64,000 bases of DNA. Origin: Geomonas propionica (GTDB lineage Bacteria > Desulfobacterota > Desulfuromonadia > Geobacterales > Geobacteraceae). Position numbers and translations under genes: made by a program. The stretch is from the NCBI RefSeq assembly GCF_016458235.1, contig NZ_JAEMHK010000013.1:62001-126000 (forward strand). Reading direction: 5' to 3'. The notes under the pieces are model-generated. The model was not told where the DNA came from, made no database searches, and saw nothing but the letters and a program-made list of their open reading frames with translations. Positions 8,640 to 18,971 of the stretch are shown here, one piece after another; positions within the stretch are counted from its first letter, which is position 1, and the number at the start of each line of letters is the position of its first letter.

Positions 8640-10187
8640 ATGGCAATTGAGATGCGCCAGCAGATGAAAATGAGTCAGCAACTGGTGATGACCCCCCAGT
8701 TGCAGCAGGCCATCAAGCTGCTTCAGCTCTCCCGGCTGGAGTTGCAGGACGTAGTGCGGCAGGAACTGGAGGAAAATCCCATCCTGGACGAGGTGATCGA
8801 ACAGGAGGAGATCCGCGAGCCGGAGCAGCTCGAGCTGCGCGAGAAGGAGCCGGAGCCGGAAACTTCCGCCAGCGACTTTCAGGAGGTCCGTGCCGGCGAA
8901 GAGACCCGGGACACCGACTGGGATTCCTACATCGACGGCTACAACTACAGCTCCGGAGAACAGTATTACGACGACGAGGACCGTCCTTCCTTTGAAAACC
9001 TCCTCACCAAGAAATCCACCCTGTTCGACCACCTGCTCTGGCAGTTGAGCCTGACCCGCCTCACCGAGCGCGAGATGGCGGTCGGGGCCGAAGTCATCGG
9101 CAACATCGACGAGGACGGCTACCTGCGCGCGACCCTCGAGGACATCGCCTCGGCTTGCGTCCAGGTCAGCCCCTTTCACGAAGAGGCCCTGGAGTGGGCC
9201 GGGCTTCCCGGCGACGCTCCCGAGGAGCAGTCGGCCGAAGCTGCCGACGGTTTCGCCGAGAGCGTGCTGACGCCGCTGGTCGAGGGGGTCCTGAAGCGGA
9301 TCCAGGAATTCGACCCGGTCGGCGTGGGCGCGCGCGACCTGCGCGAGTGCCTGCTGATCCAGGTGGCGAGCCTGGGCATGTCGGGGAGCCTGGTGGAGGC
9401 GCTTTTGCGCGACCACCTGAAGGACCTGGAGAGCCACAAGTACAAACAGGCGGCCAAGGTGCTCGGCGTGGACGTGAATGACATCCTGGCTGCCACCCGC
9501 ATCATCGCCGAACTCGACCCGAAGCCGGGGCGGCTCTTCGGCAGCGACGACGTGCAGTACATCTCCGCCGACATCTTCGTGCACAAGGTGGGCGACGAGT
9601 ACGTGGTGATGCTCAACGACGAGGGGATGCCCAACCTCAGGATCAACCCGATCTACGCACCGGAAGCCAAGGCGAGCCGCGCGGTGGACAAGGTTGCCGA
9701 GGACTACATCGGCGAAAAGATGCGCTCCGCCATCTGGCTCATCAAGAGCATCCAGCAGCGCCAGCGCACCATCTTCAAGGTGGCCAAGAGCATCGTCAAG
9801 TTCCAGCGCGACTTCCTGGACCGCGGCATCGAGCACCTGCGCCCGCTGGTTTTGCGCGACATCGCCGAGGACATCGGCATGCACGAATCCACCATCAGCC
9901 GCGTCACCACCAACAAGTACATGCAGACCCCCCAGGGGCTCTTCGAGCTGAAGTATTTCTTCAACTCGGGGATCTCCACCGGCGAGGGGGATTTCATCGC
10001 CTCCGAGAGCGTCAAGAGCAAGATCAAGGAGCTGGTGGACAACGAGGATCCCAAGCGCCCCTACTCGGATCAGCGCCTGGCGGAGCTCCTTTCCGGGCAC
10101 AACATCGTGATCGCCCGGCGCACCGTCACGAAGTACCGCGAGATGCTCCGCATCGGTTCGTCGTCGGAGCGCAAGAAACATTTCTAA
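8640..10187 (+). CDS. rpoN: RNA polymerase sigma-54 factor RpoN
   Basis: 515 residues. The N-terminal 50 residues are glutamine-rich (QQMKMSQQLVMTPQLQQAIKLLQ), the activator-interacting region; an acidic linker near 60-120 follows, then the core-binding domain, an HTH (RDIAEDIGMHESTISRVTTNK) and the RpoN box ARRTVTKYRE at about 492-501 that reads the -24 element. The usual box is ARRTVAKYRE, so one residue differs. RpoN directs activator-dependent transcription. The order lptB-rpoN-hpf-hprK-rapZ is the classic arrangement. Confidence 0.97.
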   Translation: MAIEMRQQMKMSQQLVMTPQLQQAIKLLQLSRLELQDVVRQELEENPILDEVIEQEEIREPEQLELREKEPEPETSASDFQEVRAGEETRDTDWDSYIDGYNYSSGEQYYDDEDRPSFENLLTKKSTLFDHLLWQLSLTRLTEREMAVGAEVIGNIDEDGYLRATLEDIASACVQVSPFHEEALEWAGLPGDAPEEQSAEAADGFAESVLTPLVEGVLKRIQEFDPVGVGARDLRECLLIQVASLGMSGSLVEALLRDHLKDLESHKYKQAAKVLGVDVNDILAATRIIAELDPKPGRLFGSDDVQYISADIFVHKVGDEYVVMLNDEGMPNLRINPIYAPEAKASRAVDKVAEDYIGEKMRSAIWLIKSIQQRQRTIFKVAKSIVKFQRDFLDRGIEHLRPLVLRDIAEDIGMHESTISRVTTNKYMQTPQGLFELKYFFNSGISTGEGDFIASESVKSKIKELVDNEDPKRPYSDQRLAELLSGHNIVIARRTVTKYREMLRIGSSSERKKHF

Positions 10188-10249
10188 CGCGAGCACTGCC
10201 CCCGGGGCGGGCGCTTCGCGTGTATTGACAATAAAAGGAGGTACTTCGT

Positions 10250-10798
10250 ATGCAGATAACTACAACTTTCAGGCACATGGAACCGAGCGAAGCACTGAAA
10301 AGCTACGCTGAGGAGAAGCTGGACCGGGTTAAGAAATATATAGACGAGCCGATTGTCGTCCAGGTATTTTTGACCGTTGAGAAAATCCGCCACTTGGCCG
10401 AGGTGACCATCAACGCCAAGGGGATCACCATCAAGGCCGCGGAAGAGACCAACGACATGTACGCCTCCATTGACGCGGTATCCGATAAGATCGAGCGCCA
10501 GCTGCGCCGCTTCAAGGAGCGCATCAAGGCCCACAAGCCCGCTTCCGACGCGCGCGAGCGCCAGGTGCAGAAGGCGATCGTGCAGGCCGAGGGGATCGAG
10601 GCAGGCACCCAGGCCCCGGTCATCATCAAGACCAAGAGCTTCACCATGAAGCCGATGTCCGTTGAAGAAGCGGTGATGCAGATGGAACTTTTGCACAAGG
10701 ACTTCCTGGTCTACACCGAGTCCTCCACCGAGACCATCAACGTCGTGTACCGTCGCAAAGACGGCAACTACGGCCTGATCACCCCGGAGAACCCGTAG
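10250..10798 (+). CDS. hpf: Ribosome hibernation promoting factor, long form
   Basis: 182 residues: an N-terminal S30AE domain (about 1-100) that binds the 30S decoding region and a C-terminal dimerisation domain (about 120-180, with the conserved KSFTMKPMSVEEAVMQMELL block). The two-domain form makes 100S ribosome dimers in stationary phase. An exact AAAGGAGG precedes ATG 10250. It follows rpoN by 62 nt. Confidence 0.94.
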   Translation: MQITTTFRHMEPSEALKSYAEEKLDRVKKYIDEPIVVQVFLTVEKIRHLAEVTINAKGITIKAAEETNDMYASIDAVSDKIERQLRRFKERIKAHKPASDARERQVQKAIVQAEGIEAGTQAPVIIKTKSFTMKPMSVEEAVMQMELLHKDFLVYTESSTETINVVYRRKDGNYGLITPENP

Positions 10799-10820
10799 CG
10801 TTCTTTTTGAACTGATAGAG

Positions 10821-10846
10821 CGGCCGAGAGCGCAAGCTCCCGGCCG
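10821..10846 (+). other. Stem-loop with GNRA-type loop between hpf and hprK
   Basis: CGGCCG 10821-10826 pairs with CGGCCG 10841-10846, and GAGC 10828-10831 with GCTC 10836-10839, around a GCAA tetraloop with one mismatch. There is no T-run, so it looks like an RNA structure or processing site rather than a terminator. Confidence 0.5.
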
Positions 10847-10853
10847 AGAAGCG

Positions 10854-10884
10854 GATGGGAGGCGTCCCCGTGGCGCCTCCCATC
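10854..10884 (+). other. Second perfect stem-loop upstream of hprK
   Basis: GATGGGAGGCG at 10854-10864 pairs perfectly with CGCCTCCCATC at 10874-10884 (11 bp, 9-nt loop). It has no T-run. Its position shows that the ATG at 10855 lies inside a hairpin and is unlikely to be the hprK start. Confidence 0.55.
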
Positions 10885-10947
10885 GTGATAACGGCCCCTT
10901 CTGGGGCTGTTCGCGTGCACGGGGGAAAGGTCACAGCTTTGACAAGT

Positions 10948-11898
10948 ATGAGCCTCAGCATCAAGGATCTGTTGGAGGACAAGGCCTACGGCCTCGACCT
11001 GCAGCTTCTGGGCGGTGACGTGGGCCTGAGTAACCGGCTCTACAGCTCCCGCATCCAAAAGCCGGGCCTGGCCCTCACCGGCTACACGGAACACCTGCAT
11101 CCGGACCGGGTCCAGGTGCTGGGCAACACCGAGATCTCCTACCTGAGCCAGATCCCCGAGGAGGTCGGCTCACGGCACATCGAGAAGCTCTGCAGCTACC
11201 CCATCGCCTGCTTCATCGTCACCAAGGGGCTCGATCCCCCAGAGTTTTTGAAGCGCAGCGCCGAGGCAGCCGGTATCCCGCTGCTGGTGACCCACCACCA
11301 GTCCTCCACCTTCATCAGCCTGATCACCAAGTTTCTCGAAGAGAGCCTGCTTCCCTCGACCCACATCCACGGCGTGCTGGTCGACGTTTTGGGGGTTGGC
11401 GTGCTCCTTTTGGGCAAGAGCGGCATCGGCAAAAGCGAGTGCGCCCTCGACCTCGTCATCCGCGGGCACCGCCTGGTGGCCGACGACGTGATCCACATCA
11501 AGAAGAAGATGCCGGCGGCGCTGGTGGGGCAGGCGGGGGAGACCATCCAGTACCACATGGAGATCCGCGGCTTGGGCATCATCAACATCAAGGACCTGTA
11601 CGGGGTCTCCTCGATCCGCGAGAAGAAGATCATCGACATGGTGCTGGAACTCATGGAGTGGGACGCGAACCAGGAGTACGAGCGGCTGGGAATCGACGAG
11701 CCGATGAAGACCATCCTGGGCGTGGACCTGCCACACGTGAAGATCCCGGTACGCCCGGGCCGGAACCTCACCTCGATCATCGAGGTCGCCGCCAGGAACT
11801 TCCTCCTGAAGGGGATGGGATACCATTCCGCGCGCGAGTTCCACGAGAAGCTCCTGGCCCGCCTGGAGTTCCGCCCCCTGGGCAACGAGGTGGAATAG
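10948..11898 (+). CDS. hprK: HPr kinase/phosphorylase
   Basis: 316 residues from ATG 10948, matching the family length; TTG 10939 has a better spaced GGAAAGG site and would add three residues. The N-terminal domain is followed by the P-loop GKSGIGKSE and the HPrK capping segment VADDVIHI. In Firmicutes this enzyme phosphorylates HPr on Ser46 and reverses the reaction; in Gram-negatives it tunes a regulatory PTS. Ser46 is present in the HPr of this cluster. The stop is 1 nt from the rapZ start. Confidence 0.93.
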   Translation: MSLSIKDLLEDKAYGLDLQLLGGDVGLSNRLYSSRIQKPGLALTGYTEHLHPDRVQVLGNTEISYLSQIPEEVGSRHIEKLCSYPIACFIVTKGLDPPEFLKRSAEAAGIPLLVTHHQSSTFISLITKFLEESLLPSTHIHGVLVDVLGVGVLLLGKSGIGKSECALDLVIRGHRLVADDVIHIKKKMPAALVGQAGETIQYHMEIRGLGIINIKDLYGVSSIREKKIIDMVLELMEWDANQEYERLGIDEPMKTILGVDLPHVKIPVRPGRNLTSIIEVAARNFLLKGMGYHSAREFHEKLLARLEFRPLGNEVE

Positions 11899-11899
11899 C

Positions 11900-12763
11900 A
11901 TGCGCATCGTCATCATAACCGGCCTCTCGGGCTCGGGAAAATCGACGGCGGTGAAGGCCTTGGAGGATGAAGGCTTCTTCTGCCTGGACAACCTGCCGGT
12001 CTCACTGGTGAGCACCTTCATCGAGCTGGTGGAGCACTCCCGCGAGGACATTAAGGACGTGGCCCTGGTGATGGACATCAGGAGCCGCGATTTCATCAAG
12101 GGCTACGACCAGGTGTTCCAGGCCATCGCCTCGGCCGGGCACAGCGTCAAGATCTTCTATTTCGACGCCACCGACGAGGTGCTGATCCGGCGCTTCTCCG
12201 AGACCCGCCGCCGCCATCCCGCACTGGAAGGGGCGAGCGTCCCGGAGGGGATCCGCTTCGAGCGGGACCAGCTGGCGGGCCTTAGGCGCATCGCCACCGC
12301 CATCATCGACACGTCGGAGATGAACGTGCACCGCTTGAAGGAGCTGGTGATCGGGCTGGTCAAGGGGGGCGAGGGGGCCCTGGAGATGCAGGTGAACCTG
12401 CAGTCTTTCGGCTTCCGCTACGGACTCCCCCTGGAGAGCGACCTGGTCATGGACGTGCGCTTTCTCCCCAACCCGTATTTCGTGGCCGAGCTGCGTCCCT
12501 TTTCCGGCCTGGAGCCGGGGGTGCGCGACTACGTACTCAAGCAGAAGGAGACCATGGTGTTCCTGGAGCGTTTCCGGGACATGCTGGAGTTCCTGCTGCC
12601 GGGGTACCGGCGGGAAGGAAAATCCTACCTTTCGGTTTCCATCGGCTGCACCGGCGGCAGGCACCGCTCGGTGGCCATCGCAGAAGAGCTGTACCACTAC
12701 TTCCGGCAGCGGAACGTGAACATAAAAATTTCCCATAGGGACATAGAGAAGGGGCTGGGATGA
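11900..12763 (+). CDS. rapZ: RNase adapter protein RapZ
   Basis: 287 residues. N-terminal P-loop GLSGSGKS at residues 7-14, then a kinase-like domain, and the C-terminal effector domain with the family motif SIGCTGGRHRSV. In Escherichia coli RapZ senses glucosamine-6-phosphate and guides RNase E to GlmZ; elsewhere it binds GTP or ATP with unknown RNA targets. The gene overlaps the EIIA gene by 4 nt (ATGA). Confidence 0.95.
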   Translation: MRIVIITGLSGSGKSTAVKALEDEGFFCLDNLPVSLVSTFIELVEHSREDIKDVALVMDIRSRDFIKGYDQVFQAIASAGHSVKIFYFDATDEVLIRRFSETRRRHPALEGASVPEGIRFERDQLAGLRRIATAIIDTSEMNVHRLKELVIGLVKGGEGALEMQVNLQSFGFRYGLPLESDLVMDVRFLPNPYFVAELRPFSGLEPGVRDYVLKQKETMVFLERFRDMLEFLLPGYRREGKSYLSVSIGCTGGRHRSVAIAEELYHYFRQRNVNIKISHRDIEKGLG

Positions 12764-13155
12764 TAGGACTGCTTTTGGTAGCACACGCCGGCGTGGCCAG
12801 TGAGCTTTTGACCGCGGCGGAGATGATCGTAGGTAAGCTGGAAATGGCCGAGGCGGTGGGGATCGCCCACGACGCGTCGGCCGCGGACGTCATGAGCGCC
12901 ATCAAGGAGGCCGTGGCGCGGGTCTCCGGCGACGGTGCCATCATCATGACTGACATGTTCGGCGGCACCCCCTCCAACATGAGCATCTCCTTCCTGGAGG
13001 AAGGGAAGGTGGAAGTGCTTACGGGCGTCAACCTCCCGATGCTGATCCGTTTCACCCAGGAGCGCAACCGCTGCAGCGTCTCGGAATTGGCCCTGAAGCT
13101 CAAGGAGAGCGCGCAGGAAGGGATCACGGTAGCCGGGGACTTCCTCAAAAAGTAA
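12760..13155 (+). CDS. PTS EIIA component, mannose family
   Basis: 131 residues, a stand-alone EIIA-Man domain. His9 in LLLVAH is the expected phosphorylation site and DMFGGTPSN is the family motif. No EIIB or EIIC gene is present nearby, so the phosphate probably serves regulation rather than sugar uptake. The gene starts within the ATGA overlap with rapZ and is followed by HPr after 52 nt. Confidence 0.92.
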   Translation: MIGLLLVAHAGVASELLTAAEMIVGKLEMAEAVGIAHDASAADVMSAIKEAVARVSGDGAIIMTDMFGGTPSNMSISFLEEGKVEVLTGVNLPMLIRFTQERNRCSVSELALKLKESAQEGITVAGDFLKK

Positions 13156-13207
13156 CGCTAAGGAGGGTTTACCCACCGAAGCCTCGGCGCAGGTGGGGAG
13201 TGCACAT

Positions 13208-13474
13208 ATGATTGAAGGCGATTTCGTAATACCGAACAAGCTGGGGCTGCACGCCAGGGCGTCCGCGCTCCTGGTGAAGACCGCCAGCGGTTTCTCCTCC
13301 GAGATCAGGATCGAGCGGGAGGGGGTCGAGGTGAACGGCAAGAGCATCATGGGGATCATGATGCTGGCGGCGGCCAAGGGGAGCACCATCACCCTCAAGG
13401 TCGAGGGGACGGACGAGGTCGAGGCCTACGCCGCAATCGGGGAGCTGATCCGGAATGGATTCGGAGAAGAGTGA
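13208..13474 (+). CDS. ptsH: Phosphocarrier protein HPr
   Basis: 88 residues from ATG 13208, which has GGGGAG at 13195-13200 and puts the two key residues at canonical positions: His15 (GLHAR), phosphorylated by EI, and Ser46 (NGKSIMG), the HprK target. It relays phosphate from EI to the EIIA. It overlaps ptsI by 20 nt. Confidence 0.95.
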   Translation: MIEGDFVIPNKLGLHARASALLVKTASGFSSEIRIEREGVEVNGKSIMGIMMLAAAKGSTITLKVEGTDEVEAYAAIGELIRNGFGEE

Positions 13475-15215
13475 GTCGACACAGCTGAAGGGGATCGGGG
13501 CCTCCGCAGGCATCGCCATCGGGCAGATCCGCATCACCGACCGGCGCCGCGTCACGGTCACCGAGGTGCTGGTGGCCAACGAGGAGATCCCGGGGGAGCT
13601 GGAGCGCTTCACCCGCGCCATCGAGCGGGCCAAAGGGGAATTGTGCGACCTGCGTGAGCAACTCACCAGCACCCACGGTCCTGAGCACCTCTGCGTCATC
13701 GACGCCCACCTGATGCTGCTCGACGATACCATGCTGGTCGGCGAGACCACCCAGTACATCGAGCGGCTCGGCATCAACGCCGAGGGCGCCCTGAAACGAA
13801 CCCTGGGGCGCTTCAAGGCCTTCTTTGACGGCGTGGACGACGAGTACCTGCGCGAGCGCGGCAGCGACGTCGAGACCGTGGTCGAGCGCGTGCTGCGGCA
13901 CATGGTGGGGCAGAAACAGGAGCCGTTGGACAACATCGACGGGAAGGTGATCGTGGTGGCCCACGACCTCTCCCCGGCCGACATCCTGCAGATCGACAAG
14001 AACAAGGTGATAGGGTTCATCACCGACCTCGGCGGGAAGACTTCCCATTCTTCCATCCTGGCGCGGGCCTTCGAGGTCCCTGCGGTGGTGGGGCTGGAGC
14101 GGGTCACCACCCTGGTCCGCGAAGGGGATACCCTGATTATCGACGGCTCCACCGGCGTGGTGATCGTCAATCCTAGTGCGGAGGAGTTCAGGGAGTACCT
14201 GCAGAAGAAGCAGCGCTACGAGTACGTAGAGCGGGAGCTCTTGAAACTGCGCGACCTGCCGGCCCAGACCCTGGACGGGCACCGCATGCGTCTTAAGGGG
14301 AACGTGGAGTTCATCGAGGAGGTTGCCTCGGTGCACAAGCACGGCGGCGAGGGAATCGGGCTGTATCGCACCGAGATGCTCTTTTTCAACCGCAGCAAAC
14401 TCCCCACCGAGGAGGAGCAGTTCGAGGCCTACGCGGCGCTGGTGAAGAAAATGTCGCCGCAGCCGGTGACCATCAGGACGCTCGACATCGGCGGCGACAA
14501 GTGCCTCACCGATCTCGACCTCTCCGACGAAATGAACCCGGCGCTGGGGGTGCGGGCGATACGCCTGTCGCTGCGCCAGCCCGAGGCGTTCAAGGCGCAG
14601 TTGCGTGCCATCCTGAGGGCGAGTGCCTTCGGCGAGGTGAAGCTCTTCTTCCCTATGGTGTCGGGCGTGGCCGAAGTGCGGGCCGCCAAGGCCCTGTTGG
14701 AGGAAGTGAAGGAAGAATTGCGCGGCAGGCATCCCTTCGACGAGAAGGTGCAGGTCGGCATCATGATCGAGATCCCGTCGGCCGTGGTCATCGCCGACCT
14801 CCTGGCGGCGGAGGTCGATTTCTTCAGCGTCGGCACCAACGATCTGATCCAGTACACGCTGGCCATTGACCGCACCAACGAGCACCTCTCATCGCTATTC
14901 CAGCCGCTGCACCCGGCCGTGCTCCGCTCGCTGAAGACCATCGTTGACGCGGCCCACGCCGCGGGGATCGAGGCCTCCATCTGCGGCGAGATGGCGGGGG
15001 ATCCCGAGTACCTCCCGATCCTGTTGGGACTTGGTTACGACGAGCTCTCCATGAACGCGGTCTCCATCCCGCGGGTCAAGAAGATCCTGCGCCGCTGCAC
15101 CGTGCAGGAGGCGCGCGCGGTGGCCTTGAAGGCGCTGAGCTTCGCCACCGCCGCCGAGGCGGACGCCTACGTGAAGGGGGAGATCGCCGCCCGTTTCTCC
15201 GAGAGCTTCGACTAA
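13455..15215 (+). CDS. ptsI: Phosphoenolpyruvate-protein phosphotransferase (PTS enzyme I)
   Basis: 586 residues. HPr-binding N-terminal part, phosphohistidine domain with GGKTSHSSILAR (His198), and a PEP-binding barrel with LYRTEMLF, the GTNDLIQYT segment and the catalytic cysteine in SICGEMAGDP. It takes phosphate from PEP to HPr. There is no N-terminal GAF domain, so it is EI rather than EI-Ntr (PtsP). The stop overlaps the stop of the convergent nucleosidase gene by 4 nt, leaving no room for a terminator. Confidence 0.95.
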   Translation: MDSEKSESTQLKGIGASAGIAIGQIRITDRRRVTVTEVLVANEEIPGELERFTRAIERAKGELCDLREQLTSTHGPEHLCVIDAHLMLLDDTMLVGETTQYIERLGINAEGALKRTLGRFKAFFDGVDDEYLRERGSDVETVVERVLRHMVGQKQEPLDNIDGKVIVVAHDLSPADILQIDKNKVIGFITDLGGKTSHSSILARAFEVPAVVGLERVTTLVREGDTLIIDGSTGVVIVNPSAEEFREYLQKKQRYEYVERELLKLRDLPAQTLDGHRMRLKGNVEFIEEVASVHKHGGEGIGLYRTEMLFFNRSKLPTEEEQFEAYAALVKKMSPQPVTIRTLDIGGDKCLTDLDLSDEMNPALGVRAIRLSLRQPEAFKAQLRAILRASAFGEVKLFFPMVSGVAEVRAAKALLEEVKEELRGRHPFDEKVQVGIMIEIPSAVVIADLLAAEVDFFSVGTNDLIQYTLAIDRTNEHLSSLFQPLHPAVLRSLKTIVDAAHAAGIEASICGEMAGDPEYLPILLGLGYDELSMNAVSIPRVKKILRRCTVQEARAVALKALSFATAAEADAYVKGEIAARFSESFD

Positions 15216-15991
15216 GGCTGGGGCTGTCGCGTCAGCGCCTGCAGCGCGAGCTCGACGGCCAGCGCCAGCCGCTTTCCGGTCCTCCGGCAGTTTCCCGACA
15301 GCCTGATCAGTTGCGGAATCAACCACGGCCTCTTGGCCATGGTCAACGCCACCCGCCAGGGAACCACGTTGAGGCTGGCGTCGCAGAATTCCTCGATGGC
15401 AAAACCAAGCTCCTCGTCGGCCGCGTCGCTCACCCCCCGGATCGCCACCAGCGGAACCCCCGCGGCCTGCGCCTGTTCGAGCACCGCCGCCGTCTCCATC
15501 TCGAGAAGAGGGAGCGGGGTGCTTCCCCCCAGCCGGCTCGCCATCTCCGTCTTGCTCCTGATGCCGCAGGCGGTGATGAAACCTCCGCGCCGCAACTGCA
15601 GCCCCACGCGGGCGCAGTGGTCCTGAAGCAGGCTCGCCAGGGCGGGGTCGGGCTGGGTGAGCTCGCTGAGCTCGTTCTGCTCCAGGCGGAAGACCCGGTC
15701 CGCCAGCATCAGTTCGCCGACTTCCAGGCCGGCCAGGACGGCACCGCCGAAACCGAAATTGAGGATGACGTCCGGAGCGGCGTGCCGGATCAGCGCCCTG
15801 GTCGCCGCCGCGGCCTGCGCCGGTCCCATGCCGGACTCGATCAGGTAGACTAAGCTGCCGTTCACGGGGAAACGGTACAGGTTGCGCCCGTCGATGTTGC
15901 CCCGGGCATATCCCTTTATGCGCGCCAGTACCGGCGCGATCTCCTGGGGCATGGCCGCGACCACACCCAGGCTTTTGTTTTCCTTGGCCAT
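15212..15991 (-). CDS. Nucleoside phosphorylase/nucleosidase, possibly hopanoid-associated (HpnG-like)
   Basis: 259 residues of the MTA/SAH nucleosidase superfamily: VVAAMPQEIAPVL at the N-terminus, the ESGMGPAQAAAAT ligand loop, NFGFGGAV, and LEMETAAVLEQA followed by IRGVSD carrying the catalytic Asp. It lies 155 bp from, and divergent to, hpnJ, so it may be the HpnG-type enzyme that removes adenine from adenosylhopane. MTA/SAH nucleosidase or futalosine hydrolase are real alternatives. The C-terminus is about 30 residues longer than in MTA nucleosidase. Confidence 0.75.
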   Translation of the reverse strand: MAKENKSLGVVAAMPQEIAPVLARIKGYARGNIDGRNLYRFPVNGSLVYLIESGMGPAQAAAATRALIRHAAPDVILNFGFGGAVLAGLEVGELMLADRVFRLEQNELSELTQPDPALASLLQDHCARVGLQLRRGGFITACGIRSKTEMASRLGGSTPLPLLEMETAAVLEQAQAAGVPLVAIRGVSDAADEELGFAIEEFCDASLNVVPWRVALTMAKRPWLIPQLIRLSGNCRRTGKRLALAVELALQALTRQPQP

Positions 15992-16073
15992 TTGGGTTCT
16001 CCCTTTCGACCGGTCACTTTATCAGAGGGGAGCCGCCGCCGCAACGCTTTACGGGAGTTAGGGGCGGTTCGCC

Positions 16074-16102
16074 TTGACAAAAGGTGGCCGCCGTCTTATA
16101 GT
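16074..16102 (+). promoter_or_regulatory. Strong sigma-70 promoter for hpnJ
   Basis: TTGACA at 16074-16079, a 17-nt spacer and TATAGT at 16097-16102. The leader to hpnJ would be about 38 nt. Confidence 0.8.
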
Positions 16103-16146
16103 CAGGCTTCTTTTTTGGGTGTGACGTTATTAATCTGGAGGGGTGT

Positions 16147-17568
<1,422 letters not shown>

Positions 17569-17579
17569 TCAGACGATCC

Positions 17580-17676
17580 TGTACCGGCATGGTCCCCTCC
17601 CCTGGAGGGGGAGGGTTAGGGAGGGGGCATGTGCTTAACTTCCCCCCTCCCGACCTCCCCCCTCCTGGGGGAGGAG
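17580..17676. repeat. Purine/pyrimidine-rich intergenic hairpin repeat
   Basis: The hpnJ-hpnK gap is filled by runs such as CCCCTCCCCTGGAGGGGGAG and, further on, CCCCCCTCCTGGGGGAGGAG, separated by AGGGTTAGGG and its rough complement. These can fold into two nested hairpins. The last GGGGGAGGAG may serve as the distant ribosome binding site of hpnK. Confidence 0.6.
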
Positions 17677-17689
17677 ATGATAGGTCCAC

Positions 17690-18556
17690 ATGAAAGAGAT
17701 AATTCTCAACGCCGACGACTTCGGGCTGAGCGCCGGGGCCAACCGCGGCATCATCAAGGCCTGGCAGGAGGGGATGCTCACCAGCACCTCGCTCATGGTG
17801 GGAGGCGACGCATTCGCGGAGGCGGCTGCCTTCGCCCGCGCCAACCCCGCCCTGCAGGTGGGGCTGCACCTCACCCTGGTGCAGGGGAGCGCGGTCCTGG
17901 CGCAGCAGGGACTCCCGGCCTTGACCGACGCGGCGGGAGAGTTCGGTGACGACGCGGTGCTGGCGGGGATGCGCTACTTTTTCCTCAAGGGACTCAGGAA
18001 AAAGCTGCGCCAGGAGATAGACGCGCAACTGGCCAAGTGCCGGGATGCCGGTGTCGAGCTCTCCCACGTCGACGGCCACCTCAACATTCACATGCATCCG
18101 GTGGTGTTCGACATCCTCTGTGAACTGATGCCCGGCTACGGCATCAAAAGCTTTCGCCTGACCAGGGAGAACCTCCCGGCGAACCTCGCTCTGGACCGGA
18201 CCCGGCTGGTGGGGAAGTGCGCCGACGCCTTCATCTTCGCGCGCCTGGCCGACCGTTGCCGGCCCCGGCTCGATCGGCTCGGCATCCGCTACGCGCGCGA
18301 GGTGAAAGGGCTGCTGAGTTCGGGGCACATGACCGAGGAGTATCTGCTGCGGGCACTGGACGGAGTAGGGGAGGGGATCACCGAGATCTATTTCCACCCC
18401 GGCTGCCACCCCTGCGCCACGCTCACGCGCCGCATGCCCGATTATCAGCACGAGGCGGAACTGGCGGCCCTTACCAGCCCGCGGGTGAGGGAGAAGCTGG
18501 CCCAGGACGGCGTCAGGCTGAGAAACTACCGCGGAGAGGAAAAGACGTATGTTTAA
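17690..18556 (+). CDS. hpnK: Hopanoid biosynthesis protein HpnK (YdjC-like deacetylase)
   Basis: 288 residues of the YdjC/ChbG family. NADDFGLS at residues 7-14 carries the metal-binding acidic pair and SHVDGHLNIHMHP the metal-binding histidines. HpnK removes the acetyl group from N-acetylglucosaminyl-bacteriohopanetetrol before HpnJ acts. The 3' end overlaps a small transporter gene by 8 nt, so the two are coupled. Confidence 0.88.
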   Translation: MKEIILNADDFGLSAGANRGIIKAWQEGMLTSTSLMVGGDAFAEAAAFARANPALQVGLHLTLVQGSAVLAQQGLPALTDAAGEFGDDAVLAGMRYFFLKGLRKKLRQEIDAQLAKCRDAGVELSHVDGHLNIHMHPVVFDILCELMPGYGIKSFRLTRENLPANLALDRTRLVGKCADAFIFARLADRCRPRLDRLGIRYAREVKGLLSSGHMTEEYLLRALDGVGEGITEIYFHPGCHPCATLTRRMPDYQHEAELAALTSPRVREKLAQDGVRLRNYRGEEKTYV

Positions 18557-18929
18557 AACCGTAGTAGTCATGCTCATCGCGGTGACGGCGGGGACCATCG
18601 GGGACCTGCTGCTCGCCAGCGGCATGAAGGAACTGGGAGACATCTCCACCATGAACCTGAGGGGGATCATGAGGGTGGCCGTGCAGGCGCTTACCACCCC
18701 CAAGCTCGTCTTCGGCACCGCCATGCTCGCCGTCTTCTTCTTTCTCTGGCTCGCCGTCCTCTCCTGGGAGGACCTGTCGGTGGCCCTGCCGATGCAGGCC
18801 CTGAACTACATACTGGTCGCTTTCCTGTCCCAGTACTTCCTGCACGAGGCGGTGAATCCGCTGCGCTGGGCGGGTACGGTGCTGGTCGCGGTCGGGGTGA
18901 TCATGATTACCAAGAGTAGCGGCGCCTAG
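18549..18929 (+). CDS. Small four-helix membrane protein of the DMT/EamA (EmrE-like) family
   Basis: 126 residues with four hydrophobic segments (about 3-20, 48-68, 78-95, 101-120) and the family pattern ALPMQALNYILVA followed by GTVLVAVGVIMI. Such half-size DMT proteins work as dimers to flip or export small molecules and lipid-linked sugars. Overlap with hpnK suggests a role in handling a hopanoid or its sugar donor, for example flipping; this is inference from context. Confidence 0.8.
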   Translation: MFKTVVVMLIAVTAGTIGDLLLASGMKELGDISTMNLRGIMRVAVQALTTPKLVFGTAMLAVFFFLWLAVLSWEDLSVALPMQALNYILVAFLSQYFLHEAVNPLRWAGTVLVAVGVIMITKSSGA

Positions 18930-18949
18930 GCCCGGTTCGTTCACCTGTA

Positions 18950-18971
18950 GGGGCGAATGATCATTCGCCCC
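18950..18971. repeat. 22-nt perfect palindrome, dispersed repeat copy 1
   Basis: GGGGCGAATGA at 18950-18960 is followed directly by its exact complement at 18961-18971. A copy with one mismatched pair lies at 24681-24702; both are preceded by TGTA. It follows the DMT gene stop by 21 nt and could act as a 3' hairpin. Confidence 0.75.

Noticed and set aside
10855..10947. Upstream ATG 10855 as the hprK start
   Set aside because: It lies in a perfect hairpin, has no ribosome site and would add 31 residues not seen in the family.
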